Part shown: one piece after another, positions 36,002 to 47,400 of the stretch | How positions within the stretch are numbered: the first letter of the stretch is position 1 | Layout: every line of letters starts with the position of its first letter | From: Bostrychus sinensis | Lineage: Eukaryota > Chordata > Actinopteri > Gobiiformes > Eleotridae | Length of the DNA stretch: 64,000 bases | NCBI GenBank assembly: GCA_020698575.1 | Contig: CM036247.1 | Location: 3,639,407 to 3,703,406, forward strand | Direction of reading: 5' to 3' | The notes under the pieces: model-generated | Told to the model about the DNA's origin: nothing | The model's input: only the letters and a program-made list of their open reading frames with translations | Database searches by the model: none | Made by a program: the position numbers and the translations under genes

Positions 36002-37497
36002 CAGTGGAAAGAAAAAGTGTTGGCACTCTTGGAAATACTAGGATTTTTGCATAATTTGGTCATAAAATGTGATCTGATCTTCATCTAAGTCACAACAATA
36101 AACAAACAGTCTGCTTAAACTACAGCTGCAAAAAAATGACTTTTTTTCAGGTTTTTATTGAGCATTTATGTAAACATTCACAGTACAGGGTAGAAAAAGT
36201 ATTGGAACCTTTGGATTCAATAACTGGTTGACCTCCTTTGGCAGCAATAACCTCAACCAAACGTTTTCTATAGTAAAGATCAGACCTGCACAGCACTCAG
36301 GAGGAATTTTGGACCATTCCTCTTTACAAAACTGTGTAAGTTCAGCAATATTCTTTCTTCATTCTGGTGTGAATCGCTCTTCTGAGGTCATGCCACAGCA
36401 TCTCAGTCGGGTTGAGGTCAGGACTCTGGGCCACTCCAGAAGGCGGAGTTTCTTCTGTTGAAGCCATTCTGTTGTTGATTTGCCTCTATGTTGTGGGTCG
36501 TTGTCCTGTTGCATCACCCATCCTCTGTTGAGCTTCAATTGGTGGACACATGGTCTTAAGTTTTCCTGCAAAATTGCTTGATAAACTTGGGAATTCATTT
36601 TACTGTTGATGATAGCAAGTTGTCCAGGCCCTGAGGCAACAAAACAGCCCCAAACCATGATGCTCCCTTCACCAGACTTCGCAGTGAGGATGAGGTTGGT
36701 GTGCTGTGTCCTTTTTTTCTCCACACAGAATATTTTGTCAGTAGTGCTGCTGTGGAACATCCACGTGCTTTTTTGCAAACTTTAAACCTGCAGCAATATT
36801 TTTTGTGGACAAAAGTGGCTTCCTCCATGGTGTCCTACCATGAAGGTCCATTCTTGTTCAATGTTTTACCTATTGTAGATTTGTGAACAAAGATGTTGCT
36901 TGTGCCAGAGATTTCTTTAAATCTTTAGCTGACACTCTAGGATTCTTCTTCACCTCACTGAGCATTCTGTGCAGTGCTCTTGCAGTCATCTTTACAGGAC
37001 GACCACTCCTAGGCAGTGGGGTCACAGTATTGAACCTTCTCCATTTATAGACAGTTACTCGTACGTGGACTCATGAACATCAATGCTCTTAGAGAAACTT
37101 TTGTAACCCTTTCCAGCTTTATGCAAGTCAACAATTCTTACTCGTAGGTCTTCTGAGAGCTCTTTTGTGCGAGGCATGGTTCACATCAAGTAATGCTTCT
37201 TCAGAATGGCAAACTCAAAACTGGGGGGCACCTGACTCCAGTTAGCTCTTGAAGAGGTCACTAGCCTAGGGGTTCCAATACTTTTTCTACCCTGTACTGT
37301 GACTGTTTACATAAATACTCAATACTCAATATTCAATAAAAACATGAAAAAAATGACTTTTTTTTGCAGCATTAGTTTAAGCAGACTGTGTTTGTTTATT
37401 GCTGTGACTTAGATGAAGATCAGATCACATTTTATGACCAAATCATGCAAAAATCCTAGTATTTCCAAGGGGTGCCATTACTTTTTCCTTCCACTGT
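36002..37497 (-). mobile_element. Tc1/mariner-like element, transposase broken
   Basis: A 1.5-kb element flanked by TA (36,000-36,001 and 37,498-37,499). Its inverted ends begin CAGTGGAAAGAAAAAGT and, at the other end, CAGTGGAAGGAAAAAGT. The minus strand carries transposase remains: MPRTKELSEDLRVRIVDLHK near 37,179, then a stop after STYE, and DDE-domain pieces (SIMVWGCF, MQQDNDPQH) at 36,359-36,778. Multiple stops and frameshifts make it a dead copy. It lies in the presumed last nagpa intron. Confidence 0.9.
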
Positions 37498-38184
37498 ATA
37501 CACAAAAATGGACACAGATTAAACTACCTCTGAATGTAACTGGATAGACACACAACGAATCAGAACTTAGAGCAGTACCAACACACACAGAACTGCTTCA
37601 GGACCGACCACATCTGAAAAACATACAACCAATCAGAGACACAAAGCATCTGACTGCCTTACTAACGCTTTTCCTATTCTATACAAAGAAGTTAGTCTGG
37701 TACCTCGAGGTTTGAGTTTTGTTTCTACAGGCAGAACAATGACAGGCGCAGTAACCAACCAGAGAAACGAAGGACAGGACGTAAGCAGTGCGCCGCTGAC
37801 CTGTATCCAAAACAAACAAGGCGGATTGTTGCCGGTTTTGCCATAAAACATCAAAGAACGGCGTATCCTGAGCAGCTCTGTCCTTATTTGAGAACTGGGA
37901 CAGCAGCAGAAGCCAGTTGTACAAAGACTTGTGGAAAAAGTGGGTTTGTTTGAATGTGGTGGCTACGTGGGACGTCAGAGGGACTTTACTGTTGTTAAAA
38001 TGGAAACAGGACGAAGACAAAAATCCCACAGAGGACTGAACAACAACGAGGACTTCAGCAGAACCAACAGGAGACCGAAGGAAAGACCTAAATGTGGTTA
38101 ATCAGCTCAGAGAAGTTATTACATTCACTCTCTATAAGCCACAGCCATCTTGGTTATTTCTGAGAGGAGATTATCTTCCGCTTA

Positions 38185-39710
38185 CAGTGGGGCAAAAAAG
38201 TATTTAGTCAGCCACCACTTGTGCAAGTTCTCCCACTTAAAAAGATGAGAGAGGCCTGTAATTTTTATCATAGGTATACCTCAACTATGAGAGACAAAAT
38301 GAGAAAAAAAATCCAGAAAATCACATTGTCTGATTTTTAAAGACTTTATTTGCAAATTATGGTGGAAAATAAGTATTTGGTCAATAACAAAAGTTCATCT
38401 CAATACTTTGTTATATACCCTTTGTTGGCAATGACAGAGGTCAAACATTTTCTGTAAGTCTTCACAAGGTTTTCACAAACTGTTGCTGGTATTTCGGCCC
38501 ATTCCTCCATGCAGATCTCCTCTACAGCAGTGATGTTCTGGGGCTGTCGCTGGGCAACACGGACTTTCAACTCCCTCCAAAGATTTTCTATGGGGTTGAG
38601 ATCTGGAGACTGGCTAGGCCACTCCAGGACCTTGAAATGCTTCTTACGAAGCCACTCCTTCGTTACCCAGGCAGTGTGTTTGGGATCATTGTCATGCTGA
38701 AAGACCTAGCCACGTTTCATCTTCAATGCCCTTGCTGATGGAAGGAGGTTTTCACTCAAAATCTGATGATACATGGCCCCATTCATTCTTTCCTTTACAC
38801 GGATCAGTCGTCCTGGTCCCTTTGCTGAAAAACAGCCCCAAAGCATGATGTTCCCACCCCCATGCTTTACAGTAGGTATGGTGTTCTTTGGATGCAACTC
38901 AGCGTTCTTTCTCCTTCAAACACAACAAGTAGAGTTTTTACCACAAAGTTCTATTTTGGTTTCATCTGACCATATGACATTCTCCCAGTCGTCTTCTGGA
39001 TCATCCAAATGCTCTGTAGCAAACTTCAGACGGGCCTGCACATGTACTGGCTTTAGCAGGGGGACACGTCTGGCACTGCAGGAGGCGTAGTGTGTTACTG
39101 ATGGTAGCCTTTGTTACTTTGGTCCCAGCTCTCTGCAGGTCATTCATTAGGTGAGATCGTGCGGGGAGCCCCAGATCGAGGGAGATTATCAGTGGTCTTG
39201 TATGTCTTCCATTTCCTAATAATTGCTCCCACAGTTGATTTCTTCACACCAAGCTGCTTACCTATTGCAGATTCAGTCTTCCCAGCCTGGTGCAGGTTTA
39301 CAATTTTGTTTCTGGTGTCCTTTGACAGCTCTTTGGTCTTGGCCATAGTGGAGTTTGGAGTGTGACTGTTTGAGGTTGTGGACAGGTGTCTTTTATATAG
39401 ATAACCAGTTCAAACAGGTGCCATTAATACAGGTAACGAGTGGAGGACAGAGGAGCCTCTTACAGAAGAAGTTACACCTCTGTGAGAGACACAAATCTTG
39501 CTTGTTTGTAGGTGACCAAATACTTATTTTCCACCATAATTTGCAAATAAATTCTTTAAAAATCAGACAATGTGATTTTCTGGATTTTTTTTTCTCATTT
39601 TGTCTCATAGTTGAGGTAAACCTATGATGAAAATTACAGGCCTCTCTCATCTTTTTAAGTGGGAGAACTTGCACAATTGGTGGCTGACTAAATACTTTTG
39701 TGAGACGCTG
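38185..39710 (-). mobile_element. second Tc1/mariner-like element of a different subfamily, transposase broken
   Basis: 1.53 kb, flanked by TA (38,183-38,184 and 39,711-39,712), with inverted repeats of about 200 bp (AAAAGTATTTAGTCAGCCAC at one end, the same inverted at the other). Minus-strand transposase pieces: MAKTKELSKDTRNKIVNLHQ with the paired HTH region (VKKSTVGAIIRKW) at 39,140-39,346 and HGGGNIMLWGCFSAKGPGR at 38,706-38,897. Frame changes separate the pieces. The long, well matched inverted repeats suggest it is fairly young. Confidence 0.9.
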
Positions 39711-40182
39711 TATGTGAGACGCAGAGCTGCAGAGAAACGGACTGTGATAGGTCAGGATCCAGAGAGTCCACTGGAAACGGCTCTGTAGCTGAGGAACCAG
39801 ACTCTCCTGCTTTAGGAAAGAAAAGTAGGAAAGGCTGACTGACCAGGCTAGGGTTCTCTAATAAAGTTGATGAGTCTGGTTGGTCAGATATATCAAATAC
39901 AGTTCACTGCAGTAGGCTCTGTTTATTTCCAAAGTTGGTCACTCTTCTAAACCTGCGCACTTACAGCAATTGAGATTTAGTCTTATCATGAGGATATTAT
40001 TGTTCAATTGAAAGCAACTTACCCTTTTTTATTCTCTTTTTTGTACTTATTTATAGTTGCTTTTATAATTTGATTGCAACCAACCTAACCTCAGTTACTT
40101 CCTAAATCCTAAATGTTAACAGTGAGCTTACACGGCTCATGAGTCTGAGGTGTTTTAAAATGCATTTGGGCATTGTATAAAT

Positions 40183-40826
40183 CAGGACTCTCCAACCTTT
40201 TTTCCCCTGAGAGCTACCCTTACAAAATCAAAATGGCAGAGAGCTACTTGAGCTTTGTAAAATTCATGCATTTATCTTTTTACACTTATTATCGTTAGGG
40301 GTTGTGGGTAATAATAATAATAATAATAATAATGTATTTACTTGACCCTATCCCAGTAACTATGGGCCTTAGGCGGGTTACACACTGGACAGTGGCCATT
40401 TTATCCCAGAGTTACTTTCAACCTAAAGAAAATGTCTTTTGTTTTACTTGGACATTTGGTGTCCACAGCTTATTTTGCATTGAAACAACTATTTAGTTCA
40501 CCTTCAGCATTTTGTGTTTCTGTATACAGCAACTGGCACGCTTGCTCTGCAGATCTGACACACACTTGGTTAAATTTGTTGGGTCTTCCATTGCCTTGAA
40601 TCAATAACTGATCTTCATGAAAATAATAATTCTTTATAAAAGTAGTTTTTAGCCTTTTAGCTGTGGTCATTCTTGCTGCATGCCATTCTTACATAAATAC
40701 ACAAGTTGGTTTTACATCAAATTTGACTGCTCAAATTTCTGTAGGATTCATAAACCCTTTGAGGAGCTACTTGGACAGTGGTTGAGAGCTGCTGGTAGCT
40801 TGCGAGCTACAGATTGGAGACCCCTG
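40183..40826. mobile_element. hAT MITE with perfect 8-bp target duplication
   Basis: It starts CAGGACTCTCCAACCTTTTT and ends GATTGGAGACCCCTG, an inverted pair. The flanking duplication is GTATAAAT (40,175-40,182 and 40,827-40,834). A TAATAATAA microsatellite is at about 40,310-40,333. No transposase frame. It lies in the presumed last nagpa intron. Confidence 0.9.
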
Positions 40827-41452
40827 GTATAAATGTAATCTAATCTAAAAAGGTTTATCAGAAGGGCCCACACCTGGGACACCTGTTTTCTTTTCTATAA
40901 ATAACATCAGTCCTGTCCTATCCCTGTGACCCACCCTCCTGCCCATCAACCTGCTGTTTATAAAGCTCTTATACAGATGATGCATTATCAACTGAAGGCC
41001 ACGCTAATTCTCCAATGATTTTGTTTTAAAAAAGTCAAAGTGAAACAGTGCTGTTTTTCTCCTCAAAGCCTTGTTCTCTGTCTACAGTGGTCAGTTTATC
41101 GCCAAGAAAGCCTCAAACTTTCTTCACTGTGACGTACATTTTCTCAGTTGTTTAAATGAGACTGATATAAAGTGTCTTAGTCTCTCAGAAAGGGCTTTTA
41201 ACTAACCCTAGGCTGTATGAAGTGTGGCCCTGAAGTGTTTTATGCTAACGGTGATGACGGTTACTCACTCGAAGAAATAGAACTCGTCCCGCTCCTGTTG
41301 TGTCATCCAGACTTTAAACAGGTGAGGGTCCAGACACAGTCCTGCTCAGGAGACAGTGCCTACATTAGTTTAAATATGCTGAATGAACTGGTTATTAAAT
41401 CACTGCGTTATCTCGGGTAATGACCTTTCATGCGCTGGTCCATGTCTGATAC

Positions 41453-44400
41453 ACAGCTTCCTGTGTGAGGGTCACATGGGCAGAAGTCTTCACATGCACA
41501 CAAATATGCACAGGATGGGCCGTAGAAACCAGGAGGACACACTGTCAGACAGAAAAGATTTATTAAACTTACCACTAACTTTTTACCTAATTTCCTTATT
41601 TTATCTTTTTCCTCTGCTCTGTTCTCTTCAGAGGAGTCCACAGTGAATCCTCTGCCTCCCTCTGACCCTCTCCTCTGCGTCCTCTTCTCTCACACCAACT
41701 AACTTCATGTTCTCTTTCACTGCATCCATAAACCTCCTCTCTGGTCTTCCTCTAGGCCTCCAGCTCTAACCTCAGCCTCATCCTTCTACCCATATTTTCA
41801 CTGTCCCTCCTCTGTACATGTCCACACCATCTCAGTCTGGAAACTCTATCTCCAAAAAACATGAGCTGTTCCTCTGATGGACTCATGAACTAATCCTGTC
41901 CATCCTCATCATGAACAAAGAACAGAAGCATCTTCAGCTCTGCTACCTCCAGCTCTGACTCATGTCTTTTACCCTATAATTAATAATTAGAGCTGTCAAT
42001 CAATTAAAGAACTTAATCAGATTAATCACAATCTTGGCTTTTGATTAATCATGATTAATCACAAAGTTTAACTTGGTAGATTTTCAATGACAAACTGCAG
42101 CTTTTGAATAAAAAGCTGCAACAAAATTGTTGTTGTTGTCTTTGCTGAAAAAAATAAAAAATAAATAAAAGCATAGTAGGCCTTTAACACTGTTGGCATA
42201 TATGCCTATCCTATACAGAAAAATAGCATAAAATTATTATAACAGAGACCAAATGTGTGTTTTTACTTGGATAAATAAATACATCTCAGGAATAACTTCT
42301 GAATATTGTGAGAGCCTTTAATAAGTCTGTGTAGTAACTGGCCAACCGTTCTGAGATAACAGTGTCTGCTGAACTGTGCTCTGCTTGAAATGTACTGCCT
42401 AAGCCCTGAATAGGGGCCACCGTCACCTGTCAGGGGCGGGGCCACCATCACCTGTCAGGGGCGGGGCCACCATCACCTGTCAGGGGCGGGGCCACCATCA
42501 CCTGTCAGGGGCGGGGCCACCATCACCTGTCAGGGGCAGGGCCACCATCACCTGTCTGCAGTGAGGCTGCGCTGTGCTCAGAGTCAGAACTGAAATTTTA
42601 TAGAAAAAAATAAATAAATTGCAAATAAACCGTTTGTAGGAGTTCGCCTACAGCCCATGTATCCGTGTGTTGCGGGAGGAGCACCCTTCATCATCATCTT
42701 CTCTGCTCTCTGCACGTTTTCTTTGTTCAGACGTTGTCAAAACTAGTTGCAGGAGCTGTCTGCTCTTTAGTCCACTGTTTCAACCTGGTTTGGCTGTGCG
42801 TTACGCAGATGCAGCCACTGCCCACATTAAAGGCACCAATTAGGAACAGTTGATTTTTTCATCAGCGAAGCATTCAAACAAAGTCACACAGACTCTTGTG
42901 GGCACACATTTAAGGCCAATTATGCAACAAAACCTCTTCTAAAACAAAAATAAGTAGAATTTTGTTGTACTTTTATATTTACAAAGGCTGCAGTATTTTT
43001 CTAGTGGAAATATTAATTTCCTGCATATATTACATAACTATATTAAAGACCATGTGTCCGGTATCGGCCATGATCAGTATCAGCCGATCACAGTTAAGGC
43101 TGAATGATGATCAGCCTCAAAAATCCTGATCAGAGCACCTTTAGAAACTTAGAAAGCACAGCTCCCAGGAACGCGCTTGGATAGAGGAGGTGAAAAGAAG
43201 GCATATCAAATGCACACGTAACATTTATTAGAAAATTTTGCACATGAGACTCATGAGGGGAGGGAAAGGAGGGGGCTGTTGCACACCGGCAAAAGCTTGT
43301 CCTAAAGTCGAACCACAGTCTAACGTGTGTGAGGCAGCTGCTCTCTCCTCTCTGTCTCAGTCTGAAGGAATATCACTGTGGAAGCGCGGGTCGGTCACCG
43401 TGAAAACAAGTCAATGTCGCAACACAAGGCTTCATGCCCTCCTTGCGGATGCACCACACACTGATAGCAGCAGAGCTGGTATAAGGCAAATCAGATCATG
43501 TGATTCATTTGTGTTAATAAATCTTAACGCGTTAAACTTTTTGGATTAACTGCATGCATTAACACGTTAACGGTGACAGCCCTACTCTTACAAGTAATAC
43601 AATAATAGCCTCGAAATCATGTTATTGCTTGATGGTTTTCAAATACTTAAAAAAATTCAACTAAAAAGGAAAAGAGAATCGCTGACTGATATGAACATAT
43701 TCAACAACAAATCTGAAATAATTTTGATAGACAACTGAAATCTAAAAGGAAGAGAAGCAAATGGACTGTGTTTTTTCCAGTAAACAACCCTGCTGACCAA
43801 AAGTCAATCTGTAGTTTTCCACAGACTTTTGGAGGAATCACAAAGGAACTCCTTATCTTAACCCCGTAGAACCCAGACAGAAATATTTGGTAAGCAGCAT
43901 TCATGAATTAATTAATTTAGTTAATTTAAAAAAAAGTTAATTTAAAAAAAAGACTCCTACTTTTTTGCCATGACCTTTGAATTATATGCTGCATATTTGC
44001 AACAGAAGGTGCTACAGGGTTAAATAAACTGTTTGGGACTCCATGTGATGGTTAAATGAGTTGTTGTGAGGTGAAAAAAGCGTCCTGCATCTCCCCCTGC
44101 TGTCTGAGCTGAAAACTACAACTGCAGCAGTCAGCGCTGCAGTCTGGAGTCAGTTTGCAATGGATTTTTTCTCGGTTTTCATCGTGACAAAGCAGCCAAA
44201 CAGCAGAAAAAACTTTGTACGGATACGAGAAGGGGAAATCAGATTTAGAAATGTGCGAGGGACCATTTAGGAGTCACCTGGACTTATTGTGAGTAATGTT
44301 ACAACAGTGCTTTACTCTGAAATGTAGGGGGCGCTCCGTAGAGGAAAAGGAAGCAAAAACAGAAAAGAAACGAGACAGATAACTGAGTTCCGCTTTTAAA

Positions 44401-47400
44401 CAATTTCTATTAAATATATTGACAGCTACACAATAGTGTGTCAATCAGCTTTGTGTCCCTGGTCCGCGTTAGCTGCACGTTAAATCCAAATTTACATCTA
44501 ATGCCTGTGAAGTTTGTTTACTTCTTCTATAAGTACTCAGGAAAATTGTTACTTGATCAAAAGTATTAACTAAAGTAGAAAGTACTTTTTGCTACAACCT
44601 AATCTAGTGTTGATACTACCATTGCTTGGCGTTCCCTCAAGGTGAAATACTGTTAATAAAATGTATTTAAAAATAATATAAACCATAATGTCCTCAGCTG
44701 TCTTAGTTACATAAAAATGTTAAAAAAGTGAAATGTCTGTGGATAACTGGTTCTTGAGTAGGTTGTGTGAATCACTGTCGAGTCCCATTGCCTTATTTAA
44801 GTAAATACTCATCAGATTTACTCATGCTCTCACACTCTTTGTAATGAACGCAGCCGCTTGTTTTGCCACTCAGTGTGAATGAGGGGGACATGTACCTAGG
44901 AAAAGTGACGTCAGTGCATACCCTCTATAAGCTATTTATTCAAAGTTAATAACCACATGTAAACTTTAGTCTTTCAGTGGGAGTACATGATGAAATGTGA
45001 GTTATTTTCAGCAGTTCATTACGTTTTTCGCAGTGGTGGCCTCGGTACCCAGGTGAACAGAGGCAGCGTCCATCCAAAGAGCTGCAGACCCCACCATTCA
45101 GACACAGACAGGGGAGTTCACAGTCAGGGCCGACAGGGCCGACAGGGCACACTGAGGTGCACAGGTAAAGAGGTTCTTTTAAAACATTTGGTTATTTTCA
45201 TAAAGCAATTAATTGGCAGTAACAATATTCGATTAACTGTTAAGTTTGGCATCACCGCTCATTACATTTATTAAATACATATTATATTATACTATATACG
45301 TATTTATTATAGTCACAGTCATGTACCATAATAAAAAAGTGGCTTTTTAAACTAAAGACAAGTTATAGGCTTGTACATTTTAGGAAACAGTTGTTTTGTT
45401 TAATTTGCCTTAACTCTCCAATGGTAATGTACCTTTACTCTACTGTACAGCAGAACCTTTAGTTGTATTTCTTTCAATCAATTATTATCATAATGCCAAT
45501 TAACTGATTAACCGATGAACCATGAACACTACTATATACCGTGTAACACCTGTATAAAACAGATTATTACCCTGAGTGCAGTTGTCTCCAGTCCATCCAG
45601 CCTCACACACACAGCCCTCTGTAAACAACAGGAGACAGAGGTCAAACTGATGGGGCTAAGCTCTTATTGCAATAACAGATTTGAAACAGGTAACATAACT
45701 AGTTTTAGTTGTAGACTCACTTCTCTCTTTTCAGTGGTTCACTAACTTAATTAAGCTTAATTTGTTTAGTTGGTGTTTGTTGGTATAAGTAGTATCAGTA
45801 GTAGGTGTTAGAATCAGTAGTAGTACTGCAGTACTCACTCTCAGTACACAGTCCATGGGGCCCACAGCCTGGAGCCTCACACTGCAGCCGGTCACACGTG
45901 GCCCCGCTCCAGCCGCTCTCGCACACACACAGGCCGTCCTGACAGAGGCCGTGGTTACTGCAGTCTTCTTCACAGCGTCTGGAGTGAACACACAGCACAG
46001 TGGAGACGGCCCGGCCACAGCGCCACCTACCGTCTGGAACACTACACGCACAGAGACGTTCTGTCACCAGCACTGTTGATCTGTGCCTGAGCACTTTTAC
46101 CCTCCTTCCTTCCTACTGTCACAGGCCTCACACAAACACAGAGTGCTTCATGGAGCTGGGACTGAGGCCGTGCCTGGACCCCCTTCATCCAACAGTGACA
46201 AACCCCAGCAGCAGGGCCGGATTAAGGATTTTAAAGGCCCTAGGCTACTACATTTTGAGGCCCCTTTCTGAAGTTTTAAAGTAACTAAAACCTAAACTCT
46301 CTATCATTCAACAACAGTATAGGCTATGGAATGAAGTGTAAGTATATACTTTGTTGTCTACTGTTTTGTTAGTATAAAATAATTCATTAATGGACATAAC
46401 TATTTATTTTTATTACATTTATTTGAATTTAATAGTAGCACACTATAGTGTTCAATCATAAAAAAACGTTTTATATTTATTGTTATTTATATATTTTATA
46501 ATGTCTAAACATCAGGATTGGACAAATTATTTCAAGCCCAGGAAAATTCTAAGCCTATAAAAGTATCCAAACATTTCATTTTTAAGCATCAACCAGGTAT
46601 TTCAAACATTTTACACATCTAAAGCAGCATTAGGCCTGAGCTAAACCATTTCAAACATATCTCAAAATGTAATACTAATAATAACACTACCGACGACTCG
46701 TCGTACAATCAGCTGCTCTTCTACTCCTGCCTCCCAGAACATTGGATTTTTAAGAATTTCTGACATTTATTTCCCCTGCATTTCACCATTGATTATAATT
46801 CAGCAAGTTGTAAGTAATTCAGTCTCTCCAGGATTTCGCGAGAAATATTTGTTGATTTGATTGTTGCGAGCTAAAATGCCTATTAACTTTTGTCTATAAT
46901 TCACAGGTTACTTGCTTTTTCTTAAAAATATTAGCTAGAACTATAAAAAACTAACAAAATATGTTTTTAAACATATATGAGGTGGTAATTAATCTAATTA
47001 AAAATACCTGTATTTGAACAAGCCACTTTTTAAAATGATATTGCTGTGTTATTAGACTGTTGTTTTTTTTGGGCTGTTACACTGCCTCTGATTGTGTTCC
47101 TCTCAGATCTTCTCTGGTGATTCCTGTTGTGTGCTGTAGAACATCCAGTCTTTAAAAAACAGAGGAAGTTTGCTGTGCTGTAGCTTTTCAGGAAGGTTAT
47201 TAGTCTTCAACTTTAACGTTTGACTTCAAACTTCATTGTTGTCTAAATACTCTGCCCATTCAACTTTTTTGGCAACTATATCACCATGGCAACGCAGACG
47301 GGTTTTCAGAGTGACACCAGACAAAACTATAAAGTACCGCGTTCGTCTCTTCCTTCAGTCCCATCCACACCACTGCTGCTGGTGAGCACCTGCGACCTCT

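Noticed and set aside
36359..36828. Minus-strand frames that look like a protein gene (SIMVWGCF, KKYCCRFKVCKK)
   Set aside because: They are fragments of a broken Tc1-like transposase inside a TA-flanked element, not a host gene.
41217..41330. Possible exon on either strand (plus: NGDDGYSLEEIELVP; minus: TQQERDEFYFFE then stop)
   Set aside because: The minus version would leave no room for the nagpa membrane segment, and the plus version has no partner exons. Without conservation data neither is supported.
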